Shown: piece after piece, positions 53,430 through 63,531 of the stretch | Numbering within the stretch: position 1 is the first letter of the stretch | How the letters are laid out: each line of letters opens with the position of its first letter | DNA from: Stentor coeruleus | Lineage: Eukaryota; Ciliophora; Heterotrichea; Heterotrichida; Stentoridae | Length of the DNA: 64,000 nucleotides | Assembly (NCBI GenBank): GCA_001970955.1 | Contig: MPUH01000075.1 | Coordinates: forward strand, 1 to 64,000 | Direction: 5' to 3' | Notes under the pieces: generated by a model | Told to the model about the DNA's origin: nothing | Database searches by the model: none | Seen by the model: the letters and a program-made list of their open reading frames with translations, nothing else | Translations under genes and position numbers: made by a program

Positions 53430-53773
53430 GTTTTAAGATTATTTCTATATCAAATTTTGTTAGTTATTTTATTATCTATAGGTATTTTTAAATTGAAAAT
53501 ATTTTGCCGATTTATTAAAGTTTGCAGTTGGATGTTTAGAGAATGATATGATGAAAGTGTATTATTGAGGGTTTAATTTTTAGGATTTTTATAGATTTCT
53601 TTAGATTTTATAAATTCTGAGTTGCATTTTTGTTGGATTTTATACCTACACATTAAAATAAGCCAAATTATAAAAAATCAATTCCTAAAATTTTAATTTG
53701 TAATACTTACACAAAGTCTATTAAATAATTTATTAATTATAACCAACCAATATTTTCTCTCAGAACCAATAAC
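53430..53773. other. Convergent intergenic region
   Basis: About 340 bp between stops of convergent genes. G-rich on the left, C-rich on the right. No gene seen. Confidence 0.5.
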
Positions 53774-54424
53774 TCAACAAATCTCTAATTTATTCAAATT
53801 TCCCCAAGCAATCTTTAAATCCTTATAAACCCCTCTCCATTTTTTCCTAACCCAATGCCCTTCTAAAGCTGAATCTTCATAAACCCTTTTCATATTCTCA
53901 TCCTCTCCAACAGGTAAACCCATACCAAATTCCATTATAAAAATCTTTCCTTTTATATCCTCACACAATCTTTTATTATCTTTACTCAAAAAAAATATTT
54001 CTTTTTCCCTATCATTTTTCTCTAATAATTTTCTATTAACTTCCTGACAATGATCTTCATCTGTTATTTTCAATATACTTTCCTTTATTATAATTGAATA
54101 AATACCATCTATTCTATCATAAGGCTTGAGGAAATCTTTTATAACTGGACAATCAATATAAGCTATTAATCTGTTTATATATTCATCTAGTAAAAGCATT
54201 CTTTTATTTAGAAATTTGATGTTTAGATTACCGAAAATTTTCTTTGGAGGGAATTTTGGGGATAATTTTAATGTTGACTTGATGAGATTGTCCCAACTAC
54301 GAAGGACTGAGTATCTTCGAGAAAAAAACCAATTATCCCCAGTGATTGGGTCGTGGATTTCTATTATGTATTTAACATGGCCTTTGACTATTTTATAGTT
54401 TCTGATTGCAACTTGGAGCTTCAT
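53774..54424 (-). CDS. PX-domain protein
   Basis: 216 residues from the ATG at 54424 (MKLQVAIRNYKIVKG); the open frame extends 63 codons further up but that part reads like leader sequence. The PX domain (about 1-115) shows the RRYSVLRSWDNLIKS motif with the phosphoinositide-binding Arg, the Pro-rich loop KFPPKKIFGN, and NKRMLLLDEYINRL with the second basic residue. PX domains bind PI3P on endosomes. The C-terminal 100 residues are unassigned, with a helical, charged part and a Trp-rich end (HWVRKKWRGVYKDLKIAW). Likely an endosomal sorting protein; no BAR-like length remains. Confidence 0.85.
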   Translation of the reverse strand: MKLQVAIRNYKIVKGHVKYIIEIHDPITGDNWFFSRRYSVLRSWDNLIKSTLKLSPKFPPKKIFGNLNIKFLNKRMLLLDEYINRLIAYIDCPVIKDFLKPYDRIDGIYSIIIKESILKITDEDHCQEVNRKLLEKNDREKEIFFLSKDNKRLCEDIKGKIFIMEFGMGLPVGEDENMKRVYEDSALEGHWVRKKWRGVYKDLKIAWGNLNKLEIC

Positions 54425-54951
54425 ATTTATTGTGGATTTTTTCAACAGTTTTGTATAAGATTTTATAAATTGTGAGGGTTTTATTAACAGATTAAGGTGT
54501 GCAATAAAATGTTTGAGGCTGGGATGGTTTGAAAAGGTATAGGTAGGAAAATTAGGCCAGTAAAAATGTAGAGAGTTTGATTTTATATAAGTTTGAAGGC
54601 TGAATAAAATCATATTATAGTATAAATTGGATTGAATTATATGATTTAATACTTAAAAATCCGGTATTTTATGCTTTTTTTCATTAGTAAACCTTAAATA
54701 TTATTAAACATATACATATAATAATAATATAAAATACTATTCTAATATTAAACCATATTACTTCTTCTAACACAAATTCATCAATAAACCTTTACACTTA
54801 TTTTTTACCTTATCAAAGAATAATTTTCTCATCTATTTTCCCTTTGAAAATACTTATTTTCCATTTAAAAACCATCTAATCTCTAACTCATATTCCAAAA
54901 TCTCATCCTCTAAAACCTAAGCTTTTTCTTAAAAATAATGGCATAATAATT
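54425..54951. other. Divergent intergenic region
   Basis: About 530 bp between the PX gene and the acidic gene. Left part G-rich, right part C-rich on the plus strand. No gene seen. Confidence 0.5.
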
Positions 54952-55311
54952 ATGTCTGATACTCATTCCCTTCCAGCAAAGCGAGAAAATACTGAAGATG
55001 GCCGTCAAATTACAAAAAAATCAAAAATTCCCGAAAAAGTCCCTGATAAAAAACGAAAAGTCTCTGAGTCTGAAGAAGAAAATATTGTAGAAGACTCTGA
55101 AGATGAAGATTTTGATGATGAAGAAGAAGAGTTTGAAGATGATGACGACGATTTTGAAGTTGAGAGTGATGAAGAAGATGAAGAAAGTAATGATGATAGT
55201 TTTAGTGATGATAGTTCAGTGAAAAATAAGAAGAAAACAAGAGGAAAAAGTAGTTTGGTATATAAGTTACCAATAAAAAGCGGATTGAAAATTTTGTCTT
55301 TTAATATCTGA
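54952..55311 (+). CDS. Small nuclear-type acidic protein
   Basis: 119 residues, ATG start, TGA stop. The first 40 residues are basic with SV40-like nuclear signals (PAKRENTED, KKSKIPEKVPDKKRK). Residues 40-90 are almost pure Asp/Glu/Ser. The end is basic (KNKKKTRGKSS) then weakly hydrophobic. This plan is seen in histone chaperone tails, nucleolins and ribosome-biogenesis factors. No family can be named, and the protein might continue through an unrecognised intron because the frame ends abruptly at SFNI. Confidence 0.6.
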   Translation: MSDTHSLPAKRENTEDGRQITKKSKIPEKVPDKKRKVSESEEENIVEDSEDEDFDDEEEEFEDDDDDFEVESDEEDEESNDDSFSDDSSVKNKKKTRGKSSLVYKLPIKSGLKILSFNI

Positions 55312-56027
55312 GTATTTTCAGGTAAATAGTTTTAGTATTTATATTTAGAAAGATAAGGATAATAATGCATTTAGAGGTTTAGGATAAGGATTAGATTGGA
55401 TTTTTGGCGCATTTTATATATGGCATTATTAAGATTTAGAAGTTAAGGATAATATTTTTTGGTTTTCTTGAGAAAATGTGAGATGTTGGAAGATTTGGGG
55501 ATGTATAGATTTGGTTAAGGGGATGGTATAGTATTTGGATGTGAGGTTTATATGATTTTGGTATAGGAATAAATTTTTAATAAAACTATGATGATTTTAT
55601 TGGTTAAATGAATATTTTTAACTATGGGAAATTGAGTGAATTAATAGTTTTAGCTTTTAAGGGTGNACTATGGGAAATTGAGTGAATTGATAGTTTTAGC
55701 TTTTAAGGGTTTTTGGATGAGTTTTTTATGCTTTGGATTTTTGTGTGTGTAAAAAGATTGATATGATTTTTATTATGTTAGGAGTTTTAACAAGACTAAG
55801 AGTGGGTTTTAAAATTTTATATAGAATTTTTAACTTGAATTTGATAATTACTAAATAGTATATGATTAATATAATCTTTGCCAAATATCATATCTACATA
55901 CAATAAACCAAAAAGTTTTTCTTATCATAACTACAACAATCTTCTCATACACAATAAATAATCTAATCATCTAAAAAATCATAAAAAATCTTCTTTATAC
56001 CAAACACAATTACTTAATTTTACACAT
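55312..56027. other. Intergenic with N join
   Basis: About 716 bp between stops of convergent genes. Bases 55621-55665 and 55667-55711 are near-identical around the N at 55666. Left part G-rich, last 170 bases C-rich. No gene seen. Confidence 0.55.
55621..55711. repeat. 45-bp near-identical duplication around N at 55666
   Basis: The two copies differ at two positions. Assembly join. Confidence 0.8.
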
Positions 56028-57014
56028 TTAAAAGCAAAAAAACTTCATCCTGCAACAGCCAATCATCTCAGTTTTACCCTCATAAATAATCGGTTCTTCA
56101 AGTTCTACATTTCTATTAACCGGTACTTCTCCATACAAATTCTCTGAGTTGAAATTAGGGAAAAGCGTCTGAAGTTCAGCCCTTTCTTTAGACATTTTAA
56201 AAGAACTCTGCATAATACCTCCTGAAGCTGTTCCTCTATGTACTGTTGAATGAAAAACATGCCTTTCTTCCTGTTCTGAACTAACAAAAGCATAAGGTTT
56301 ACTTGTCATACTAAGTTCTGAGCATTCATCACAGTCAAATTCCCCATCTTCAATATTTGTTTTAGTTTTGTTTACAAGTTCTTCTATACTTAAACACTCA
56401 GATGTTAAATCTGATAAAATTTTTGACTGGATTTTTATCATTTTTTCTAGTTCGGGAATACGTTTTTTAGATGTGAGGATTATTTCACATTTTAAATTAT
56501 ATTCAACTATCAATGATATCCAATCTAATAACAAACAAGCTCCGGTACTTATTTTACTTAGTTTCAAACGCATAAGATTTTGTGATTTCCATAAAGGAAG
56601 GACTTCATTTATCACATTTTCAGACAACTGATCATTTTGTATTGATAGCATCAAATTTTTAAATGCAGGAAAATTCTTAGAAACGCTGCGAAAACTTTTC
56701 CAAGACCTGTCTTTGATATCTAAAACTAAAAGTAGTTTATCACACAATTCCAACAAGCACGAAACCGGAGCTTTAATAACTCTAAGGTCATCACATACCT
56801 CTTTACCAAATTGCCCTACAACATCACATATTTTCTCTTGCATTTTTTTAGCTTCTTCCATATACAAATCAAGCTGACTATGCGTGAGTTGTAATTGTGA
56901 ATTTAATCTTTCATGTCTTTTAGTTTCTTGTCTTAACGTAGATTTAACATGTGATGATTGTTTTTCTAGCTATATAAACTATACTTGTTCTAAGTGATAA
57001 TGCAAATCTTCCAT
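56028..57014 (-). CDS. Stand-alone dynein-stalk-like protein, one intron
   Basis: 323 residues after removing a 15-nt intron at 56970-56984. Exon 1 is MEDLHYHLEQ. Residues 11-60 form a coiled coil. Then comes a region that follows the dynein heavy-chain microtubule-binding stalk in order: VIKAPVSCLLELCDKLLLVL (compare NPPxxVxxVxxAVCxLLG), a Trp-containing segment (DRSWKSFRSV), an FPAFKNLM run, then a helix pair with STGACLLLDWISLIVEY (compare SxACxSLCxWVxAMxxY). A second coiled coil follows (KKRIPELEKMIKIQSKIL). No AAA motor is present. The C-terminal 110 residues are polar and end Cys-rich (GCCRMKFFCF). Without splicing the gene would appear to start at 56867. Role inferred: passive microtubule binding. 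Confidence 0.75.
56970..56984 (-). other. 15-nt intron (dynein-stalk-like gene)
   Basis: Minus strand gtatagtttatatag: A at position 10, TAG end, contains an in-frame TAG at its start. Confidence 0.88.
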
Positions 57015-57085
57015 AATAAAATTATATTGTATTAAATGGTATTTGTCAATAACAAAAAAAAAAAGAACATTTTTTTATAAAACTA

Positions 57086-57700
57086 CTAGTCTGTATATTG
57101 ATTTGATGATATATTAAAAATTTTAGTACTGATATTTTTCCCTAAAAATACCCTGCTAAGGTCAGATTTCGATCTAAGTGTTGTTATAATTGGTTTTTTT
57201 ATAGGGATATTGTTATGAGGTTTCAGCATTTGAAATAAATCAGCTATTTCAGCGAAATTAGCCTTTGGAGCTTTAATTATTTTTTGTGGGGAAAAGTAAA
57301 TTGATATTAATGCATGCTGTTTAGCTCTTGTTAATCGATGCTTATTATCATATGCTATATTAAAATTACTTGGTAAAGGCTTGTTTATATCTTTGTATGG
57401 AGAATTATTTGATAAACTTAATGCTCTTTTGTGTGATACTTGGATTGATGAGGAAAATGATGTTGGAGTATATAAGTTGTTTGAGTTTTTATAAAGGTTT
57501 TGATTTGTTTTTTGATTGGATATACGTTGTGTTGGTGGGAGGATGAAAGAAATACTAGGATTTGAGGGTTTTTCTTCGTGCCAAGCTGAGAACTCGAGAT
57601 CAAAGCTTTTATGTATGGATGAGGAGATGTGGTGGAATTTGCTTGTGAAGTTTTCACTTTCTTTTGTTAAGGTTTTTGTTAAATGTTTTTCATCAGACAT
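57086..57700 (-). CDS. Unknown Ser/Asn/Lys-rich protein
   Basis: 204 residues, ATG start, no family recognised. Low-complexity polar sequence with several S-P and T-P sites; the central part (about 85-160) is basic, with LTRAKQHALISIYFSPQK standing out as the most ordered stretch. No membrane segment or enzyme motif. It is followed on the same strand, 71 bp on, by the dynein-stalk-like gene. Probably a disordered structural or regulatory protein. Confidence 0.65.
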   Translation of the reverse strand: MSDEKHLTKTLTKESENFTSKFHHISSSIHKSFDLEFSAWHEEKPSNPSISFILPPTQRISNQKTNQNLYKNSNNLYTPTSFSSSIQVSHKRALSLSNNSPYKDINKPLPSNFNIAYDNKHRLTRAKQHALISIYFSPQKIIKAPKANFAEIADLFQMLKPHNNIPIKKPIITTLRSKSDLSRVFLGKNISTKIFNISSNQYTD

Positions 57701-57909
57701 TTCATTTATATAGAAATTTGTTTGTGTTAAGAGAATTTTTAGGAAATGATATGGAGAAAATATAATAGTTTATATTAAGTTTATTATACAAAACTATATC
57801 AAATAAAAATACTCAATACATTATCAAAAAAAATAATCTCATACAATGAAATAATCAAATCATAATATCTCAAAACCTACCCTTGTTTTTTTAACCTTAA
57901 CACCCAATA

Positions 57910-58956
57910 TTAATTATCAACATCTAAAACATTACTAAACCCTTCCCTACTATTTCTAATCAATTCAGGAAACATTTTTGTAAACGTAAACCTATTCCCA
58001 GTATCAAACTTAACACAAGCTGTTCTTTTAACTGGCCTAATTATCGCTTCAGCCTCTAACTCTTCTTTATTAACAACAATCCCACTACTAGCTAGTTTTT
58101 CTTCAAAATAACTCAAAGCTTTAGGTTCTTGTAACATAACCAAAGTTTCTTGATAATTATACAAAAAATCAACGCCAACTTTTTCTATCAAATATTCTAA
58201 ACACTTAAAAGTTTCAGCACGATTTTCTTTACTTCCAATAGCTAAAACATTTATCGCATTCTCTGAGAAATTATTGATAATTTTAAAATCAGCATCGCAT
58301 TGATAATGAAGAAATTTTATCATATTGTAATTATTGCATTTACAAGATATTAAAGCTGAGTTGTTACCTGTATTTTCTTCAATATAATCTATATCGATTT
58401 CTGATGGAATTAGAGGTAAATTGTAGGCAAAGCTTCTTAAGATGTTTACAATGCTTATATACCCATTTTCTACAGCTATTTGCATTGGAGTGTATGTACA
58501 AGAGATAATATTTTCAAGTTCCTCTTTAGCATCAAGGTTGAGGGTTTGGGTAATTTTTATTTGGGGTTTAGGGAAAGCTCCTTGGTTTTTGCTATTGATA
58601 AAAAGTGGAAGGTAAATTTGAAGCAAAACAAGGTAGTTGTTGAGACAAATTATAGAAAGCCCTGTAGTTTGAGAATTGTTAAACAAACTTTCCATTAAAT
58701 CGAAATCTCCACCCATTTCTTGAATTATCATGCTAAACATCTGCCCATGACCTAATAGTACAGTTAAACCTAAAGGAGTTACAGTAAAATTATCATCTAT
58801 TTTGTATCGAATTGAATTGATGTCAAAACTTTTGTTTTTATGAGTTATCAATTTGTATAAGGTTTTTAATGAATCTATATTGTTTGCTTCAATATAAGAT
58901 CTTATACGGTCTTCTACTACTAAATGGTTGATTTCTTTAACTTCGCAGCAGCCCAT
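57910..58956 (-). CDS. Ankyrin-repeat-like protein with MGCC lipidation start
   Basis: 348 residues. The N-terminus MGCCEVKEI fits N-myristoylation of Gly2 plus palmitoylation of Cys3 and Cys4, a double signal for stable plasma-membrane or cortical attachment. The body has degenerate ankyrin repeats: TVTPLGLTVLLGHGQMFSMI (about 58-77), YTPMQIAVENGYISIVNIL (about 154-172), NSALISCKCNNYNMIKFLHY (about 198-217) and a following TFKCLEYLIEK. The tail is polar. No kinase or other domain. Likely a membrane-bound scaffold; partners unknown. Confidence 0.8.
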   Translation of the reverse strand: MGCCEVKEINHLVVEDRIRSYIEANNIDSLKTLYKLITHKNKSFDINSIRYKIDDNFTVTPLGLTVLLGHGQMFSMIIQEMGGDFDLMESLFNNSQTTGLSIICLNNYLVLLQIYLPLFINSKNQGAFPKPQIKITQTLNLDAKEELENIISCTYTPMQIAVENGYISIVNILRSFAYNLPLIPSEIDIDYIEENTGNNSALISCKCNNYNMIKFLHYQCDADFKIINNFSENAINVLAIGSKENRAETFKCLEYLIEKVGVDFLYNYQETLVMLQEPKALSYFEEKLASSGIVVNKEELEAEAIIRPVKRTACVKFDTGNRFTFTKMFPELIRNSREGFSNVLDVDN

Positions 58957-59689
58957 TTTTTATATGAAACTGGAGATTTAATTATATGTTTTAAGTTTAG
59001 GCTTTTAGGATTTTGGATGAGGTTTTTGTTGTTTTGATGAGGTTATGATTAGGGATTTATTTTGTTTTTAGATTAAAATAATGTGGCTTTTTGTTGTTTA
59101 TAGTAAAATACAGAAATTTTTGTATGTAAAAAGTGTATTGTTTATTGTTTAATTATCTGAGATATGCATTGTATGATTTGATATATAGTGATAATTTATG
59201 TAGTTGAAGTTATAAAAATAATATATGTGGAAATATAAAATTCCAGTATATAAACTATTATGATATAATATCAAATTTAAATCTTAGACTTAACATACAA
59301 ACAATTTATACTAGTTTTAATAATCTATCACAATACTATATTCTCCCCTAATGTATATACTAACTTTATATAAAAAATGTAACTTAGTCAAAAAAAAAAC
59401 AACTAAAACCCATTTTAATTTTCCATACAATAATACTTTTAACATCTTCATCCTAATTTCTCATACCAAAAACATAATAAACCTTTCTATACCCCACTAT
59501 ACCTTTTATTCATTCCATCATTTTTAACCCCAAAAACTTGCCATTATCCTTACCAAAATCAAAACTTTCATATTATAATCTAATAAAAAATATCTAAAAA
59601 CATTCACAACCATTTCTAATATGCCAAAACTATAAAAACCAATCGATTTTCTATACAAATTCCCCATTACATCTTATAAAATTAATAAT
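58957..59689. other. Intergenic, no gene seen
   Basis: About 730 bp between two minus-strand genes. The left 250 bases are G-rich (upstream of the ankyrin gene); the right 400 are C-rich (downstream of the next gene). No gene seen. Confidence 0.5.
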
Positions 59690-62509
59690 TTACCCAATTA
59701 TATCCACAAGGTATCTAATAATTTCTGAACTTGGATATGCCATCATAGATGTTTTCCCTGCAGTCCAGACAATATCAACAATATTCGATTCTTTATACCT
59801 AGTAAACACATAATCAAATCTATTTACCTGTAAAAGTTTCTTTTGATTGATAATCCCATTATCTAAATCAGTTCTAAAAAACAATAACAACGATCTTGGG
59901 CAGTCAATTTTCAATGTTTCATAATGAGTTTTAACACTAACAACCTCTGAACCATTAAGATTTGTTAAAATCTCTGTTTGTGATAAGATATCAGTAAATA
60001 TAAATGGTATTGTGTTCTCAACAGTAGAAGCATTTTGAGATATGCAATGAAGTTTGTTTATATAATCGCTTTGTGAAGAATAATCAATAATCATAAGTTT
60101 GTTATTTTCTTTATATTGAGCTTGTTTTTTCAAGTCTATAGCTACAGCTTCAGGGAAAAAACCTGAGGAGTCAATATAAGCTTGGGAAATCCTTCTCATA
60201 AACGGCTTGATACCTTCTTCTGGAGCAAGGTAAATTACTGTAAAACCAGCATCAAGAAGGTCTTCAGCAAGTTTTGATGAAGTGTTATGGTTCATAATAC
60301 TCATCCCATCAGTGTTAGTACCTATGACAATCATCCTATCTTGAGATTTGCATAGTGCTTTAAGTTTAACTTGTATTTCTGAGTTAATATCCTCAACTGC
60401 ATTATGATTTATTAACCCTAAAACATATCTTATAATACCATTGATACTTTTAACTCCTTCATTCCAATTAACATTATCATCTTCACTTGCTAATGTTGAA
60501 TCAGGGTTTAAAGGTAAATCAGAAACATAATAAATAAACCTTGTTGTTACATCTTCTCTGATAATTTCAGCTTCAATTGAATGTTTTATACATAAAGCTA
60601 TATAAGCACCTTCCATTTCTAAGCCTATACATCCTTCAATGTGTCTATAATAAAGGAGCATTTTTTTGTTTTGGAGAATCGTTCCTGAGACTGTAAGCAT
60701 TGGGCCAATACGTACAATTGCATCAGTTTCCTTTTGTAGTAAACTTTGTGAAATACCTGCAGGATTAGCTCTGATAACATTTTTAGATACTTCATCATAA
60801 AAACATGTAGCAACAAGAATATCATTACGATAACCTACAAGACCTCCAGCTTTACCTACAACAGTATATGATACAAGAGATTTGCCTAATAATAAATTAA
60901 TGTTTTTTATCAAATCATAAGACTGTTTGCCAAAAGTAAACCCAATATACACAAGAAGATGATATTTGGATTTAGGTTTAAAAGTCTTAGTAACTTTACT
61001 CAGTTTGGATATATTGATTATAATAACCCTAACACCTGTATTATGAGTTTCTTCTGTTGTCACAATTCCTGAATTACGGTCCATTTCGATACGGGCTTCA
61101 GCTTCTTTAGGGAATTGTTTAAAGTAATAATAAGACATTGCAATAAGTTTATCTCGAGGATCATGAAGGTCAGTTGTTTGTAGAGTTATTCCTGACTTTT
61201 CAAACCAGTCTTGGATTTTTTTAGCATTTTGATACAAATATGGACTTACAGCGTTTAATATCGACCTTGTACTACCTTGCATAAAGTCTACAACTAAACC
61301 CATATCAATAGCTTCAACTACAGATATTTCCATTTCTAAAGCTTCTAAACATCCTTTCCAAAGCTGTTCAGTCCACATTTCTATAGGACTAAGTTTCAAA
61401 TGACAACTAGGAATAAAAATACTTATCTTATAATCCTCATGATGTACCATGATATTCTTTATATGCTCCACAAGTTTATCACCCCATATTTTTATTAATC
61501 CTGACTTTTCTTCAGCAGTTAAAGGTAAAGCTGAAATATCCCTTGTATCTAAAAGTTTTGCTAAGACTGAAGGTGTTCTTAGTTTATATCTAAGTTTCTT
61601 ACTTTCTATCATATGTATACATAAATTAGCCAACATATCGTTAATATCGCTTACAAGCTCTCTCATAATTATATAGTTTTTTCCAGATAAAAGACAATAT
61701 ATTTGTCTGAGTCTTGCTGAAGTTTTAACATCTGTTATGATATTTGGATTATCATACATATCAGGTAATGCTGTGGATATAAAGTATACAAAAGTACTAC
61801 ATAAGTTTTCTGGAAGTCGTTGAACGGCATATTTCCAAGCTGTTGTGTCGATATCATCATTTTTACGACCTGGGTGTAAAGAAGAATCTATAGCTTTATA
61901 GGCTTTTAAGAGCTTTTTGGTGTTGATTTCACCACTTTCTACACAGTCAGCTACATAATTACGGAAGGTTTCGATAGGGCTGAAGATTCTTTGTTTGTTG
62001 AGGAGGTTGCTCCCAACCATTACGGTAAATTGTTTGTCTGGAACGAGGATTGATTGGAGAGTGGTGTGATTAATTTTCATTACTACTGTGTATTGTGTGG
62101 CAGTGACAACACTGTAGTCGACTGTATTAAAAAGACATGCATCAAATCCAAAGCTGTCTCCTTCTGTCAAAATTTCAGATACTTGGCTTTTCCTATCAAT
62201 TACAACTAAAGAACCTTCTAAAAGTAGTACACATGGATATGTCCCATCATGGTCTTTAATAAGAACATCTTGCTGTGTCCCATTATATTCAACATATGCA
62301 GAGTTTTCTAAAAGTCGTTCTTTTTCTTGTGAGGTTAGGTAAATAAATGGGGATTTCAAATTTAAAAGCTTTTTTACTTTAAAAGTATCATACTCAATAC
62401 TTTGATTTGACAGCCTATTGCGACTTTGATCACTATGTTCAACTATGATTGTATTAGTTATTTTTTTAAAAGCTTTAAGAAAGCCTGAGCTTAGCCTTGG
62501 TCCTTCCAT
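59690..62509 (-). CDS. CNB-domain/nucleoside-phosphorylase-like fusion
   Basis: 939 residues, one long exon. Residues about 60-165 form a cyclic-nucleotide-binding fold (LLEGSLVVIDRKS, LTEGDSFGFDACLF), but the phosphate-binding cassette lacks the usual Glu and Arg (FGE...RxA), so cNMP binding is doubtful. Residues 170-480 are an unrecognised helical region. Residues about 530-690 resemble PNP/MTAN nucleoside phosphorylases or nucleosidases: TVVGKAGGLVGYRNDILVAT, GCIGLEMEGAYIALCIKH (the GLEMExA motif, about 625-640) and a YVSDLP run with the catalytic Asp. Residues 715-939 look like another alpha/beta domain (RMIVIGTNTDGMSIM). The family resembles uncharacterised long phosphorylase-like proteins. 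Substrate unknown. Confidence 0.75.
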   Translation of the reverse strand: MEGPRLSSGFLKAFKKITNTIIVEHSDQSRNRLSNQSIEYDTFKVKKLLNLKSPFIYLTSQEKERLLENSAYVEYNGTQQDVLIKDHDGTYPCVLLLEGSLVVIDRKSQVSEILTEGDSFGFDACLFNTVDYSVVTATQYTVVMKINHTTLQSILVPDKQFTVMVGSNLLNKQRIFSPIETFRNYVADCVESGEINTKKLLKAYKAIDSSLHPGRKNDDIDTTAWKYAVQRLPENLCSTFVYFISTALPDMYDNPNIITDVKTSARLRQIYCLLSGKNYIIMRELVSDINDMLANLCIHMIESKKLRYKLRTPSVLAKLLDTRDISALPLTAEEKSGLIKIWGDKLVEHIKNIMVHHEDYKISIFIPSCHLKLSPIEMWTEQLWKGCLEALEMEISVVEAIDMGLVVDFMQGSTRSILNAVSPYLYQNAKKIQDWFEKSGITLQTTDLHDPRDKLIAMSYYYFKQFPKEAEARIEMDRNSGIVTTEETHNTGVRVIIINISKLSKVTKTFKPKSKYHLLVYIGFTFGKQSYDLIKNINLLLGKSLVSYTVVGKAGGLVGYRNDILVATCFYDEVSKNVIRANPAGISQSLLQKETDAIVRIGPMLTVSGTILQNKKMLLYYRHIEGCIGLEMEGAYIALCIKHSIEAEIIREDVTTRFIYYVSDLPLNPDSTLASEDDNVNWNEGVKSINGIIRYVLGLINHNAVEDINSEIQVKLKALCKSQDRMIVIGTNTDGMSIMNHNTSSKLAEDLLDAGFTVIYLAPEEGIKPFMRRISQAYIDSSGFFPEAVAIDLKKQAQYKENNKLMIIDYSSQSDYINKLHCISQNASTVENTIPFIFTDILSQTEILTNLNGSEVVSVKTHYETLKIDCPRSLLLFFRTDLDNGIINQKKLLQVNRFDYVFTRYKESNIVDIVWTAGKTSMMAYPSSEIIRYLVDIIG

Positions 62510-62606
62510 TTTTATATGATGCTTATTAAAACTTTGACTATGAAAATTATTTTTCTCTTAGCATATATACCATATCGATTTATCTAAACTTTAAGCATTT
62601 TTATTA

Positions 62607-63104
62607 CTACTCCTCAGCATCCACTTCTAAAGCCCAAGGATAGTCAGTTTTAAGCTTTTCTTCAAGTTCAGGTGTAAAATCTTCAACTATTCCATATTCT
62701 TTTCTCACAGCTTCTATATCTTTATCTTTAAACGTACAGGCTATTCTCACTAAACATAAATCCATTAAGCATCTCATATCTAAATAATTTGTTGATAAAA
62801 TAAGCTCAATAAGCTCTTCTTCATTAAGCCGCTCTACAAAATCTGCATCCCAAGAATCGATTATGTTTTCTCTTAAATTTGATGATGAAACAGGACGTTT
62901 TGGAGGACTTGGTAATGCAAAATTGTGGTGATTCGCAAATTCTAGAATTCTTTCTAGGTTTGATGAGGTTATAAAAGGTAGGGGAATATCTTCATTTTCA
63001 TGGTAATCTTGGAGAACGTTATGGATGAGCCCTGATATTGATGATATTTGGGATGAAGTTTTGAATTTTGTCCCTTCTTTAGATACTAAGATGATCTCAG
63101 TCAT
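62607..63104 (-). CDS. SKP1, SCF ubiquitin ligase adaptor
   Basis: 165 residues, family length about 160. The BTB/POZ-like N-terminus (EIILVSKEGTKFKTSSQIS...SGLIHNVLQDY, then IPLPFITSSNLERILEF) and the C-terminal Skp1 helices are present: DADFVERLNEEELIELILSTNYLDMRCLMDL and FTPELEEKLKTDYPWALE, which match the family's NYLxIKxLLDL and FTxEEExxxRxENxWxxE. SKP1 links cullin-1 to F-box proteins. The Trp near the C-terminus that contacts the F-box is present. The upstream region (63105-63531) is shared with a divergent gene. Confidence 0.93.
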   Translation of the reverse strand: MTEIILVSKEGTKFKTSSQISSISGLIHNVLQDYHENEDIPLPFITSSNLERILEFANHHNFALPSPPKRPVSSSNLRENIIDSWDADFVERLNEEELIELILSTNYLDMRCLMDLCLVRIACTFKDKDIEAVRKEYGIVEDFTPELEEKLKTDYPWALEVDAEE

Positions 63105-63531
63105 TATTTAAATTACCATTTTTCATTAGATTAGATTAGAATGTTTAAAGATATAGAAGAAGATTAGGATAGGATGAGATAGGAATTTATATTGAGATAT
63201 ATTACTGCTTGGGTTTTAATATAAAAATGAAATTACTTAAATACAATTTTTAAGTCTAACACCTTAACACCCTAGCACCATTCAAAAATATAGAAAATCA
63301 ACTAATTTACTTATTTCTTATACAAAATTAAATCCTCTAAGCCTAATAACCCTAATATATCCAAATCATCTAAAATGTAAAACTAAATCTCAACACTCCA
63401 ACCTAAAACATATCATCAAATATAAAAATTCTAAAAAACCCATACTTTTTATCCCTCAAAACCTATAAACCTCATAAAATAACTCAAATACCAACCTTAA
63501 TATCATATTCTGATAAAAGAAAATTAATAAA
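63105..63531. other. Divergent intergenic region
   Basis: About 430 bp between SKP1 and the partial gene at 63532. First part G-rich, second part C-rich on the plus strand. No gene seen. Confidence 0.55.
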
